Shown here in pieces: positions 17,764 through 29,869 of a stretch of DNA of 64,000 nucleotides. The translations under genes and the position numbers were made by a program. The notes beneath the pieces are model-generated. The model saw only the letters and a list, made by a program, of their open reading frames with translations. It did not search any database and was not told the origin of the DNA. Position 1 is the stretch's first letter, and every line of letters begins with the position of its first letter. Origin of the DNA: Brevundimonas viscosa (GTDB lineage: Bacteria > Pseudomonadota > Alphaproteobacteria > Caulobacterales > Caulobacteraceae); contig NZ_FOZV01000007.1 in assembly GCF_900116065.1 (NCBI RefSeq), positions 1 through 64,000 on the forward strand, given 5' to 3'.

Positions 17764-17777
17764 TTGATCCAGCGCAA
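17764..17777 (+). promoter_or_regulatory. FNR/FixK-type box upstream of the HlyD-ABC exporter
   Basis: TTGATCCAGCGCAA fits the TTG-N8-CAA core recognised by FNR/FixK proteins and matches three other boxes in the window at 11 of 14 positions plus Y/R at the rest. It ends 45 bp before the start codon at 17823. Family knowledge says such sites activate genes under low oxygen. Activity here is inferred. Confidence 0.65.
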
Positions 17778-17822
17778 GGCGCCCGCGCCAAGCCGGATGT
17801 TGGCTGGCCTTGGGAGGCGGCC

Positions 17823-18794
17823 ATGAAGCTGAACGCCAAAACCTGGGTTACGGTCGTCGCGATCACCCTCGTCGCGCTCGCCGGCGGGGCCGGCCTCGCC
17901 TATTGGCGGCTGCAGCCCCAGCCTCAGCCGCCGCAGGTCATCTACGGCAGTGGCCGGATCGAGGCCGATGAGGTGCGCGTTGGCGTCGAAGCGTCCGGAC
18001 GCCTGGCGGAGATCCGCGCGGTCGAAGGCGAGACGGTCCAGGCCGGAGGTCTTCTGGCCCGGATCGTGGGGACCGACTACGAGTTGATGACCGAGCGCGC
18101 CGAGGCCCAGCAGGCGGCGGCGGTGCGGACCCGCGCTCAGCTGGACTCCCAGATCGACCTGGCCACGCACCATGCCGAGACCGCAAGGACCAATCTGTCA
18201 CGCTACGAGACCCTGAGCAGCCAGGGTTACCTTCCCGCCCAGCGTCTCGACGCCGCGCGCGACGCCTACGCCGAGGCTCTCCACCGGGTCGAGGTTCTGC
18301 GACAACAGCGGGCCGAAGCCCTCGCCCAGGCCGACGCGGCGGGCAAGACCTTGGCGCTGGCTCGTTCCCAGAGCGGCAAGACGGTGGTGACCGCGCCGAT
18401 CACCGGCGCGGTCCTGGAGCGGCTCGTCGAGCCCGGCGAGGTGGTCGGGCCCGGCGAGGCGGTGGCCGTGCTCGCCGACCTGTCGACCATCCGGCTGAAG
18501 GTGTTCATCACCGAGGCGGACCTCGGCAAGGTCCGGCTGGGCGCGCCCGCCCGCTTGCGGGTCGACGCCTTTCCGGGGCGGGATTTCCAGGCCCGGGTGG
18601 CGCGCGTCGACTCGCAGGCGCAGTTCACCCCCCGGGACGTGCACGTCCCGGACGAGCGCAGCCGCACCGTCTACGGCGTGATCCTCGAAGCGCCCAACCC
18701 CGACGGTCTGCTCAAACCCGGCATGCCCGCCGACGCCTGGATTCTCTGGGATGAGGCGGCGGGCTGGCCGGCCACCCTGCAGGTCCCGGAATAG
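17823..18794 (+). CDS. HlyD-family adaptor of an ABC-2 exporter (YbhG-like)
   Basis: The protein has 323 residues. One membrane anchor (about 9-28) is followed by a biotinyl/lipoyl half-motif (VIYGSGRIEADEVRVGVEAS), a coiled-coil hairpin (about 95-185, Gln/Ala/Arg-rich) and the second lipoyl half with KTVVTAPITGAVLERLVEPG. A beta-barrel part then reads LGAPARLRVDAFPGRDFQAR. The layout is that of YbhG/EmrA adaptors. The next gene begins 2 bp later and encodes a double ATPase like YbhF, and two permeases follow, so this is a complete YbhGFSR-type exporter. The substrate is unknown. The preceding FixK-type box suggests induction at low oxygen. Confidence 0.85.
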   Translation: MKLNAKTWVTVVAITLVALAGGAGLAYWRLQPQPQPPQVIYGSGRIEADEVRVGVEASGRLAEIRAVEGETVQAGGLLARIVGTDYELMTERAEAQQAAAVRTRAQLDSQIDLATHHAETARTNLSRYETLSSQGYLPAQRLDAARDAYAEALHRVEVLRQQRAEALAQADAAGKTLALARSQSGKTVVTAPITGAVLERLVEPGEVVGPGEAVAVLADLSTIRLKVFITEADLGKVRLGAPARLRVDAFPGRDFQARVARVDSQAQFTPRDVHVPDERSRTVYGVILEAPNPDGLLKPGMPADAWILWDEAAGWPATLQVPE

Positions 18795-18796
18795 GG

Positions 18797-20490
<1,694 letters not shown>

Positions 20491-20494
<4 letters not shown>

Positions 20495-21588
20495 AGCTGT
20501 CGCGCACGCTTGCCTTCTCACGCAAGGAGACACTGGAGATCGTCCGCGATCCGATCACGGTCTGGATCGCGGTCTTCATGCCGCTCGTGATCCTGTTCCT
20601 GTTCGGCTACGCCCTGTCCTTCGATGTCGAGGAGGCGCCGCTGGTCGTCGTCGATCACGACCGGAGCGCGGCCAGCCGCGCCCTTGCCGACCAGTTCGTC
20701 AACACCAGCTATTTCCGGCTCGCCGCCAGCCCCCAGAGCGAAGAGGAGGCGGAGCATCTGGTGATGCGAGGCAAGGCCCGCGCCGTCCTGGTGATCCCGC
20801 CCGACTTCGGCCGCCGCCTGCGGAAGGGGCAGGACGCTCCGGTCGAATTCCTGGTCGACGGCACCTACGCCTCCACCGCCGCCATCGTTTCCGCCTATGG
20901 CCGGGCCATCATCTACGCCTTCCCGAAAGGAACGCTCGAGTTGCCGGTCCAGCCGCAGGTGCGGGTCTGGTACAATCCGCAGCTGCGCAGCCGCGACTTC
21001 ATCGTACCGGGGCTGTTCGCGGTGATCCTGATGGCTTTTCCGCCTCTGCTCACCGCGCTCGCCGTCGCCCGCGAGAAAGAACTGGGGACCATCGCGCAGA
21101 TCTACGCTTCGCCGCTCGGCAAGTTCGAGTTCATGGTCGGCAAGCTGCTGCCCTACGCCGTCATCGCCTTCGCCCAACTGGCCCTGGTGCTCGCCGCCGG
21201 CTTCCTGTGGTTCAAAGTTCCGATGCACGGCAGCTTCGCGCTGCTGATCGCCCTGGGCGCCCTCTACGTGATCTGCACGGTCTCCATCGGGTTGCTCGTC
21301 TCCACGCTCGTCAAGACCCAGGTCGCGGCCATGCTGGTGACCCTGATCCTGACCCTCATGCCGGCCTTCCTGTTCTCCGGCTTCATCTATCCGGTGTTCA
21401 CCATGCCCGAGCTGTTCCAGGGCTACTCGGCGCGAGTCCCGGCCATGTACTTCGTCAACATCTCCCGCGGCATCGTCATGCGCGGGGCCGGGCTGGCGGA
21501 CCTGTGGTTCAACGTGGCGGTGCTGGTCGGCTACACCGCCGTGGTGCTCGGCCTGTCGAGCCTGTTGTTCAACAAGCGGGTAGCTTGA
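20491..21588 (+). CDS. ABC-2 type permease (YbhS-like), first of two
   Basis: The protein has 365 residues. An N-terminal helix (ITVWIAVFMPLVILFLFGYA, about 22-41) is followed by a large extracytoplasmic loop (VVDHDRSAASRALADQFVNT to RVWYNPQLRSRDFIVPGLFA). Five further helices follow, with the ABC-2 signature REKELGTIAQIYASPLGKFE between them. This is the standard ABC2_membrane_3 layout. It shares the loop motif VWYNP with the next gene, and the two probably form the heterodimeric channel of the exporter. Confidence 0.88.
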
Positions 21589-21590
21589 CC

Positions 21591-22694
21591 ATGCTCGGCC
21601 GGCTCCAGGGCCTGATCGGCAAGGAGTTCGCGCAGATGCTGCGCGATCCGGTGGTGCTGTTCCTGGTGTTCTGGCTGACCACGGTCGAGGTCGTCATGTG
21701 CACCATGGCCATCGGGTTCGACGTGCGCGACCTGGGACTGGGGCTGGTCGATCACGATCGCAGCGCGGCGAGCCGGGGGCTGGTGGAGGAGATGACGGCT
21801 GGCGACAGTTTCATCCTGAGGCGTCAGTTCGCGACCGCGCGCGAGGCGGCCGACGAACTGCGGAAGGGGACGCTGCACGCGGTTGTGGAGATTCCGCCCG
21901 GGTTTGGCGCGCGGGTGGACGGCGGCCGTGGCGCCGGGTTCGGCGTCATCGTCGACGGCTCGAACGCCACCGTCGGCGCCCGCGCTCGGGCCTACATCAT
22001 CGAGATGGCCGCCCGCTTCACCCGCGGGCGCGCCATGGGATCCATGCCGATGAGCGGCGGTGTCGAGCCGTCGGTGCGCGTCTGGTACAATCCCGACCTG
22101 ACCAACACCCGCTTCTCGGCCCTCAACATGCTGGCCCAGGCCGGCTTCATGCTGGCGGTCATCCTGCCGGCGGCCGGCTTGGTGCGCGAAAAGCAGAACG
22201 GCACCCTGGAGCAGATCCGGGTCACGCCGATCCGTGCGCACGAACTGTTCCTGGGCAAGATCATTCCACCGATCCTCGTGACCCTCGGCTCGGTGTTCCC
22301 CTCGCTGCTGGTGATCCGCCTGCTCGGCGTGCCCATGGCCGGAGATCTCGCGACGCTCTTCCTTCTCGAATTCCTGTTCCTGCTGAGCGCGGTCTCGATC
22401 GGGGTCTTCGTCGCCACCCTCACCAGCACCCTGCAGCAGGCGATGCTGGCCAGCTTCTTCAGCCTGTTTCCGCTGCTCTTCCTTTCCGGCAGCATCGCGC
22501 CCGTCGACAGCATGCCCCGGTGGTTGCAGGTCGCCGCCCAGGCGAGCCCCCTGCTCCATGCGCTGGAGAGCGTCACCGGCGTCTTTCTGAAAGGGGCGGG
22601 GATGAGGGAGCTCTGGCCGCATGCGGCGGCCCTTGTCGGCATCAGCCTGCCGTTGCTCGGCGGCGGATGGCTCATCTTCCGACGCCAGTGGTGA
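21591..22694 (+). CDS. ABC-2 type permease (YbhR-like), second of two
   Basis: The protein has 367 residues. The topology matches that of its upstream neighbour: first helix VVLFLVFWLTTVEVVMCTMA, a large loop containing LVDHDRSAASRGLVEEMTAG and VRVWYNPDLTNTRFSALNML, then five helices with REKQNGTLEQIRVTPIRAHE. The frame is open far upstream, but the ATG at 21591, 2 bp after the previous stop, gives a start aligned with its paralogue. It completes the HlyD-ATPase-permease-permease operon. The operon ends 12 bp before the next FixK-type box. Confidence 0.88.
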   Translation: MLGRLQGLIGKEFAQMLRDPVVLFLVFWLTTVEVVMCTMAIGFDVRDLGLGLVDHDRSAASRGLVEEMTAGDSFILRRQFATAREAADELRKGTLHAVVEIPPGFGARVDGGRGAGFGVIVDGSNATVGARARAYIIEMAARFTRGRAMGSMPMSGGVEPSVRVWYNPDLTNTRFSALNMLAQAGFMLAVILPAAGLVREKQNGTLEQIRVTPIRAHELFLGKIIPPILVTLGSVFPSLLVIRLLGVPMAGDLATLFLLEFLFLLSAVSIGVFVATLTSTLQQAMLASFFSLFPLLFLSGSIAPVDSMPRWLQVAAQASPLLHALESVTGVFLKGAGMRELWPHAAALVGISLPLLGGGWLIFRRQW

Positions 22695-22706
22695 GCATCC
22701 GACACC

Positions 22707-22720
22707 TTGATCCGGCGCAA
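22707..22720 (+). promoter_or_regulatory. FNR/FixK-type box upstream of the PRPP synthetase-like gene
   Basis: TTGATCCGGCGCAA is identical in its two half-sites to the boxes at 17764 and 23806. It ends 83 bp before the start at 22804 and 12 bp after the exporter operon. It marks a new transcription unit, probably active when oxygen is low. Confidence 0.65.
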
Positions 22721-22803
22721 GGGGAGGCACTCTGGACCCGCGTAAGGAGTCTTGGGGCCCCGGAATTCCGTCCGAGCCCTTCATCGGTCTTCGCGAGGCG
22801 CTG

Positions 22804-23796
22804 ATGCGTGTGATCCTGCCGATGCCCGGCAATGAAACCTTCGCGGCCAACCTGGCGGCGGCCGGCGGATGGCGGCTGGGCGAATTGGAGACCCGCCGCT
22901 TCCCGGACGGGGAGAGCTATGTCCGGATTCTTTCGGACGTGCGTGGCTGCGGCGTCGAGATCGTCTGCACCCTGGCGCGGCCGGATGACGCCTTCCTGCC
23001 GCTCATCTTCGCCGCGGACGCCGCGCGCGACCTCGGCGCGACCGAGGTGAATCTCGTCGCCCCCTACCTCGCCTACATGCGCCAGGACCGGCGCTTCAAG
23101 CCCGGTGAAGCGATCACCTCGCGAAGCTTCGCCCGGCTGGTCAGCGCGACTTTCGACCGGCTGACCACGATCGACCCGCACCTGCACCGCTACAGGGCCC
23201 TTTCCGACCTCTATGACATCGACGGCCAGGTGCTGCATGCGGCATCGGTGCTCGCGGACTGGATCGCGGCGGAGGTCCGCGACCCCTTGATCATCGGCCC
23301 CGACGAGGAAAGCGAACAGTGGGTCTCCGCCGTCGCCGCGCGGGTGGGCGCCCCACACGTCGTCCTGCGCAAGATCCGGCATGGAGACCGCGACGTCGAG
23401 ATCGCCGTCCCCGATCTTTCCCGCTTCCGCGCCCGAAGACCGGTGCTGATTGACGACATCGCCTCGTCCGGACGCACCCTGATCGAAGCCGCCCGGCAGT
23501 TGCCCGCGCAAGGTCTGGCGCGCCCGGTCTGCGCCGTCGTGCACGGCGTGTTCGCCGCGGACGCCTACGACCAGTTGTCGGCCGTCGCCGGGCGTATCGT
23601 GTCGACCGACTCGGTTCCCCATCCAAGCAACGCCATCCCGCTTGCGCCCCTGGTGTCGGCGGCGCTCGCGCGCGGCGGGGAGGCGGAGGGGCCGGTGCGT
23701 CGCCGGCGGCCGCCGGAACCGGTCGACCCCGTCGAACTGGCCGGCGTCGAATCCTTCCCCGCCAGCGATCCGCCCGGCTGGACGACGGGCGGGTGA
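22804..23796 (+). CDS. Ribose-phosphate diphosphokinase-like protein (PRPP synthetase family)
   Basis: The protein has 330 residues. PRPP synthetase features are present: FPDGESYVRI, the ATP-site YMRQDRRFKPGEAITSRSF (Arg93 region), TIDPHLHRY with the conserved His, a catalytic-loop-like KIRHGDRDVEI, and the PRPP-binding loop VLIDDIASSGRTL (Asp217-Asp218). The family transfers pyrophosphate from ATP to ribose 5-phosphate; the reaction is reversible in vitro for classical enzymes. It is probably not the housekeeping Prs, being divergent and placed with phosphoketolase and AMP phosphorylase. The last 25 residues end in ESFPASDPPGW, a short tail also seen on unrelated alphaproteobacterial proteins. 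Confidence 0.8.
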   Translation: MRVILPMPGNETFAANLAAAGGWRLGELETRRFPDGESYVRILSDVRGCGVEIVCTLARPDDAFLPLIFAADAARDLGATEVNLVAPYLAYMRQDRRFKPGEAITSRSFARLVSATFDRLTTIDPHLHRYRALSDLYDIDGQVLHAASVLADWIAAEVRDPLIIGPDEESEQWVSAVAARVGAPHVVLRKIRHGDRDVEIAVPDLSRFRARRPVLIDDIASSGRTLIEAARQLPAQGLARPVCAVVHGVFAADAYDQLSAVAGRIVSTDSVPHPSNAIPLAPLVSAALARGGEAEGPVRRRRPPEPVDPVELAGVESFPASDPPGWTTGG

Positions 23797-23805
23797 ACAC
23801 CCCCC

Positions 23806-23819
23806 TTGATCCAACGCAA
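23806..23819 (+). promoter_or_regulatory. FNR/FixK-type box upstream of the small exported protein and phosphoketolase
   Basis: TTGATCCAACGCAA lies 9 bp after the stop of the PRPP synthetase-like gene and 52 bp before the start at 23872. It shares TTGATC and CGCAA with the other three boxes in this window. Confidence 0.65.
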
Positions 23820-23871
23820 TGCGCACCCCGAGCCGGGCCTGAAAGATCGGGCATCCAAGGAGACGACACCG

Positions 23872-24183
23872 ATGCGCACGCTCTTCCTCGCCTTGGCCTT
23901 GGCCGGCTCTCTGACCGCCGGCCAGGCCCTCGCCCAGAACCAGGACCTCGCCCCGTCCATCACGCCGCGGGCCGCGCAGCCGGAGACCGCCGCCCAGAGG
24001 CACGAACGGTGCAAGGCAGTGGTGGCCGCGGGCATGGAGCCGCGCCAGCGGCACGATCACCTGCGTGACAAGACCGGGGCCGCGACGCCGCCCAAGCCCC
24101 TGTCGGAAGCCGAGATGGATCGGCAGCACCGCGAGTGTGAGGCCCTGATGGCGAAGGCCAAGGCCGCCGACGCCGAGAAATAG
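23872..24183 (+). CDS. Small exported protein of unknown function
   Basis: The protein has 103 residues. The signal peptide is clear (TLFLALALAGSLTAGQALAQ). The mature part is hydrophilic, with two Cys (RHERCKAVV and RECEALM) and a Lys/Ala-rich C-terminus ending in KAKAADAEK. No family is recognised. AAGGAG (23857-23862) precedes the ATG by nine bases. It is expressed from its own FixK-type box and lies 118 bp before the phosphoketolase gene, so it may be the leading gene of that operon. Confidence 0.65.
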   Translation: MRTLFLALALAGSLTAGQALAQNQDLAPSITPRAAQPETAAQRHERCKAVVAAGMEPRQRHDHLRDKTGAATPPKPLSEAEMDRQHRECEALMAKAKAADAEK

Positions 24184-24301
24184 CGCCAAAGGCCCCGACC
24201 CTCCGATCTCGTCACCACGTGCGAGGGGGAGGCCGTCGCGCGGCCGTAGTTCTTTACGAGCCGCCCGGGCCTCCCCGAGCGGCCCATCCTGGGGTGCGAA
24301 C

Positions 24302-26683
24302 ATGCCGCCGACCCGATCCGCCGCGTTCGAAGCCTGGGCCGCGGGCTACGGGGTCATCCGCCACGCGCCGGAGACCGTCGGCCGGATCGAGGCCCTCGCC
24401 GAGCGTCTGTGTCACCGCGACGAAGCCGGCCTCGACCGGTTTTACCGCTTGCTCGCCGCGGCCGACCGCCTGACCAGCGCCGGCATGTGGATGGTCGCCC
24501 ACATGACCTATGCGCGGCGCGTCGACCTGACGGGCGCCGACCTGCCGGCCGAGGCCTTCAAACCACGGCCGGAAGGTCATACCGGCGGCTCCCTCAACAT
24601 GGTCCCGGCCTTCGTCGGCTATCTGGTCGCCAACGCGCTTTCTGGCGTCACCCGCTCCTGGGTGATGGGGCAGGGCCACTGCGTGGCCGCGATAGAGGCC
24701 GTCAACGCCCTGACCGGCGACGTCTCGCCGGCGCAGCGCGGTCGCTACGACCGCAGCGAGGAGGGACTTTCCCGCCTGGTGGCCGACTTCTATTCCTACG
24801 CCATCGGGCCAGACGGTCGACCGGCGGTCCCGATCGGCAGCCATTCCGGCGCCAACACCGCCGGGGCGATCTCGGAGGGCGGCTACCTCGGGTTCGCCGA
24901 GGTCCAGTACGTCCACATGCCTCTGCCGGGCGAGAGTCTCGTCGCCTTCCTGAGCGACGGGGCCTTCGAGGAGCAGAGGGGCTCGGACTGGTCGCCCCGC
25001 TGGTGGCGCGCCGACGACTGCGGCCTGACGATCCCGGTGATGATCCTCAATGGCCGCCGCATCGAGGAGCGTACGCAGATCGCCCAGGAAGGCGGCGCCG
25101 CCTGGCTGGCGGCCCACCTCCGCCTGAGCGGCTTCGATCCGTTTGTGGTGGACGGCCGCGATCCCGCCGCCATCGCCTGGGCCGTTCTCGAAGCCGAGGA
25201 GCGCCTGACCCGCTTCGCCGCCGACCCGTCTCGCCGGTATCCGGCGGCGATGCCCTATGTGATCGCCGAGACCGTCAAGGGCTTCGGCCTTCCAGGCGCG
25301 GGCACGAACCCGGCGCACAATCTTCCGCTGGCGGCGACGCCCCGCGACGACAGGGTTGCGCGCAAGGCCTTTCATGACGCGGCCCGGGTTCTGTTCGTGC
25401 CGCCCGCCGTTCTGGAAGACGCCGTCGGCGCGCTGGCCACCCACGAGGCGCAAGGCCGCTCCCTGGAAAGCCGGCACCCGGCCGCAGTGCGCCATCCGCC
25501 CGCCCCGATCCTGCCCCAGCCGAGCTGGGCCCAGCCGGACGCCGCGCCGGGCTGCGCCATGGAGGCGATCGACGGCTGGTTCGTGGAACTTGTGGAAGCG
25601 AACCCGGCCCTGCGCGTGCGGGTGGGCAATCCCGACGAACTGCGCAGCAATCACATGGGGCGGACGCTCGAGCGTCTCCGCCACCGCGTCAACACGCCCG
25701 AACGCGGAACCCCCGAAGCGATCGCTGGCGGCGTCATCACCGCACTTAACGAGGAGGCGGTGGCCGGCGCGGCCCTTGGCAACAAGGGCGGATTGAACCT
25801 GATCGTGAGCTACGAGGCGTTCGCGATGAAGATGCTCGGCGGCCTGCGCCAGGAGATCATCTTCGCCCGGCATCAGCGCGAACTCGACCAGGGGCCGGGG
25901 TGGATCTCCGTGCCCCTGATCGTAACCTCCCACACCTGGGAGAACGCCAAGAATGAGCAGTCGCACCAGGATCCCACGATCGGCGAGGCGCTGCTGGGCG
26001 AGATGTCGGACGCCGCCCGGGTGCTGTTCCCGGTCGACGCGAACAGCGCCGTCGCCGCCCTTAAGGACGTCTATGGCCGCCGCGGCCAGATTGCCTGCGT
26101 GGTGGCGCCCAAGCGGGCCATGTCGCACCGTTTCACCGGCGCCGAGGCGGAGGCGCTGGTCCGGACGGGCGCGGCCCATCTCGCCGGCGACCCGCGCGAG
26201 GCCGAGATCCAGTTCGTCGCCATCGGCGCCTACCAGGCCGAGGAAGCGCTGAAGGCGGCCGAGCGGCTGCAGGCGCGCGGGCGCCAGGCCTGCGTCACCG
26301 CTCTGATCGAGCCGGGCCGCTTCCGCGCGCCCCGGGATCCGCTCGAGGCCGCGCAGACGGTCGATGATGCGAGGCTGGCCGAGTTCTTCCCCCCGTCGCT
26401 GCCGCGTGTGATCCTCAGCCACACCCGGCCCGAGCCGATGCTGGGCCTGCTGCGCCGCCTGGACGGCGGACCAGGCTCGACCACGGCGCTGGGCTACATC
26501 AGCCGCGGCGGAACGCTCGATGTCGCCGGCCTGCTGTTCGCCAACCGCTGCACTTGGGCGCACGCCGTGGACGCGGCGGCTGGCCTGTGCGGCTGGGCGC
26601 GGGACGATCTGTTCACGGGCCCGGAGCGGGCCGCCCTCGACGGGCGCGGCGATCCGGCCGCCCTTTCGACCATGGAGACCTGA
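24302..26683 (+). CDS. Divergent phosphoketolase family protein
   Basis: The protein has 793 residues, the length of Xfp phosphoketolases. Recognisable stretches are EGHTGGSLNMVPAFVGYL, VMGQGHCVAAIEAVNAL, GSHSGANTAGAISEGGYLGF, the TPP region FLSDGAFEEQRGSDW (Ser218-Asp219-Gly220 where GDG is usual), MILNGRRIEERTQ, and SHQDPTIGE (His555). Phosphoketolases split xylulose 5-phosphate or fructose 6-phosphate into acetyl phosphate plus an aldose phosphate. The match is to a divergent branch that is sometimes annotated as xylulose-5-phosphate 3-epimerase, so the exact reaction is uncertain. Acetate kinase lies 7 kb away in the same block, which fits acetyl phosphate as product. The next gene starts 2 bp after the stop. 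Confidence 0.8.
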   Translation: MPPTRSAAFEAWAAGYGVIRHAPETVGRIEALAERLCHRDEAGLDRFYRLLAAADRLTSAGMWMVAHMTYARRVDLTGADLPAEAFKPRPEGHTGGSLNMVPAFVGYLVANALSGVTRSWVMGQGHCVAAIEAVNALTGDVSPAQRGRYDRSEEGLSRLVADFYSYAIGPDGRPAVPIGSHSGANTAGAISEGGYLGFAEVQYVHMPLPGESLVAFLSDGAFEEQRGSDWSPRWWRADDCGLTIPVMILNGRRIEERTQIAQEGGAAWLAAHLRLSGFDPFVVDGRDPAAIAWAVLEAEERLTRFAADPSRRYPAAMPYVIAETVKGFGLPGAGTNPAHNLPLAATPRDDRVARKAFHDAARVLFVPPAVLEDAVGALATHEAQGRSLESRHPAAVRHPPAPILPQPSWAQPDAAPGCAMEAIDGWFVELVEANPALRVRVGNPDELRSNHMGRTLERLRHRVNTPERGTPEAIAGGVITALNEEAVAGAALGNKGGLNLIVSYEAFAMKMLGGLRQEIIFARHQRELDQGPGWISVPLIVTSHTWENAKNEQSHQDPTIGEALLGEMSDAARVLFPVDANSAVAALKDVYGRRGQIACVVAPKRAMSHRFTGAEAEALVRTGAAHLAGDPREAEIQFVAIGAYQAEEALKAAERLQARGRQACVTALIEPGRFRAPRDPLEAAQTVDDARLAEFFPPSLPRVILSHTRPEPMLGLLRRLDGGPGSTTALGYISRGGTLDVAGLLFANRCTWAHAVDAAAGLCGWARDDLFTGPERAALDGRGDPAALSTMET

Positions 26684-26685
26684 AG

Positions 26686-28040
<1,355 letters not shown>

Positions 28041-28044
<4 letters not shown>

Positions 28045-29558
28045 CCGGGTTGGCCGATCGCGCGCCGACGCTGAAAGCCCGCCGGCTGCGGCTGCATACG
28101 CAGCACGAGCCGGTGGTGATCATGCGGAGCGACTGCCACGTCTGCCGCTCCGAGGGCCTGGCCGCCCGATCGCAGGTGCTGCTCGCAGCGGGGGACAGGG
28201 CGGTCCAGGCGACTCTCTTCCAGGTCGATGGCGACGCCTTGCTGGCTCCGGACGAAGCGGCCCTGTCGGAGGCGGCCTGGACGCTGCTGGGCGTTCAGGA
28301 GGGCGATCCCATCCACGTCAGCCATCCGCCGACGCTGGAGTCGCTATCGAGTGTTCGCCGGCGCATCCACGGCCATCGCCTCGACGCGGAGGCCATGGCC
28401 GGGATCGTGCGCGACGTCGTCGCCGGCCGCTACAGCGAAATCCACCTTTCGGCCTTCCTGACCGCGACCGCGGCTTGGCCGCTTGATGGCGACGAGACCT
28501 CCCACCTGACCCAAGCGATGATCGAGGCCGGAGACCGGCTGTCGTGGAACGCTCCGATTGTGGTCGACAAGCACTCGATCGGCGGCCTTCCGGGCAATCG
28601 CACTACGCCGATCGTCGTCGCCATCGTGGCGGCCCTCGGCCTGACCATGCCGAAGACCTCGTCGCGCGCCATCACCTCGCCGGCGGGCACGGCCGACACG
28701 ATGGAAACCCTGACCAAGGTCGATCTCGACATTCCGGCGATGCGCCGGGTGGTGGAAGCCGAAGGGGGATGCCTGGCCTGGGGCGGCGCGGTCCGTCTCA
28801 GTCCGGCGGACGACATCTTCATCCGCGTCGAGCGGGTGCTGGACATCGACACCGAAGGCCAGCTGATCGCCTCGGTGCTGTCAAAGAAGATCGCGGCGGG
28901 TTCCACCCACGTCGTTCTCGACATCCCGGTCGGCCCGACCGCCAAAGTCCGGAGCGAGGAAGCGGGCCGCGCCTTGGGCGAGCGCCTGGTCGAGACCGCC
29001 TCGCGGTTCGGCCTCACGGCCGTCTGCCTGCAGAGCGACGGCTCCCAACCGGTCGGGCGGGGCGTGGGACCGGCGCTGGAGGCGCTGGATGTTCTCGCGG
29101 TCCTGCAGAACGATCCAGACGCGCCCGACGACCTGCGGCGCCGGGCTTGCACCCTGGCCGGCGCCGTGCTGGAGCTGGCGGGCGCCGCGGCCGAAGGCGA
29201 CGGCTTCGGAGCCGCCGCGCAAGCGCTCGCCGACGGGCGCGCATGGTCGAAGTTCCAGCGGATCTGTGAGGCCCAGGGCGGGCTGCGGGTTCCGCCTGCC
29301 GCCGCCCTCCGGCGGCCGCTTGCGGCGACCCGCTCCGGCCGCGTCGTCCACATCAACAACCGCAAGGTCGCCCGGTTGGCGAAGCTCGCCGGCGCGCCGG
29401 ACGCCAAGGCGGCGGGGCTGGCGGTGGAAGTTCGCCTTGGCCAGGAGATCGCGGCTGGGGACCCCTTGCTGACGGTCCATGCCCAGACGCCGCGCGAGCT
29501 CGCCTACGCCCTGGACTACGCCGCGGCGAACCTGGATCTCGTGGAGATCGAGGCCTGA
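28041..29558 (+). CDS. Archaeal-type AMP phosphorylase / putative thymidine phosphorylase
   Basis: The protein has 505 residues, the length of archaeal AMP phosphorylase (about 503) and longer than E. coli DeoA (440). An extra N-terminal domain (about 1-85) precedes the phosphorylase core, which shows VVDKHSIGGLPGNRTTPIVV (Lys177), TSSRAITSPAGTADTMETLT (Ser208) and CLAWGGAVRLSPADDIFIRV. The archaeal enzymes convert AMP, CMP or UMP plus phosphate to ribose 1,5-bisphosphate. Bacterial members are often just called thymidine phosphorylase, and the activity here is not settled. The start is TTG at 28041, overlapping the nuclease stop (TTGA). The upstream in-frame TTG at 27999 would overlap more. 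Confidence 0.85.
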
Positions 29559-29566
29559 CGGCGGAG

Positions 29567-29869
29567 CTAGACCGTCAACCAGACGAGGGCCAGGTAGCCC
29601 GCCAAGGGGAGGATCGCCGCCCAGCAGCCCCAGTAGAGCGCCTCTTCCCACCACGCGGCCGGCCGATCTGCGTCCAGCCTGCGCCGGGCCGTCATCGCCC
29701 CGAGATGGGCGAACAGGCCGACGGCGAACGGCTGGGCCGCGGCGGTCTTCAGAACGCCCGCCGCCAGCGCGCCCAAGCCGAGGCCGGCGGGCGCCGCGCC
29801 GACAACCGAGAGGGTGTCGAGGGCCTTCGCCCGCCGGGCCAGGGCGACGTCAGGCGCTGGCTTGGCCAT
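29567..29869 (-). CDS. Small membrane protein downstream of the copper ATPase
   Basis: The protein has 100 residues. A basic N-terminus ([13 protein letters not shown]) is followed by a hydrophobic stretch ([20 protein letters not shown]) and a C-terminal helix ([20 protein letters not shown]). I do not recognise the family. An in-frame ATG at 29908 exists, but the one at 29869 has GGAG six bases upstream and overlaps the ATPase stop by only 20 bp, so I prefer it. It is the last gene of the minus-strand operon and is convergent with the phosphorylase gene, 8 bp away. Confidence 0.6.
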   Translation of the reverse strand: MAKPAPDVALARRAKALDTLSVVGAAPAGLGLGALAAGVLKTAAAQPFAVGLFAHLGAMTARRRLDADRPAAWWEEALYWGCWAAILPLAGYLALVWLTV

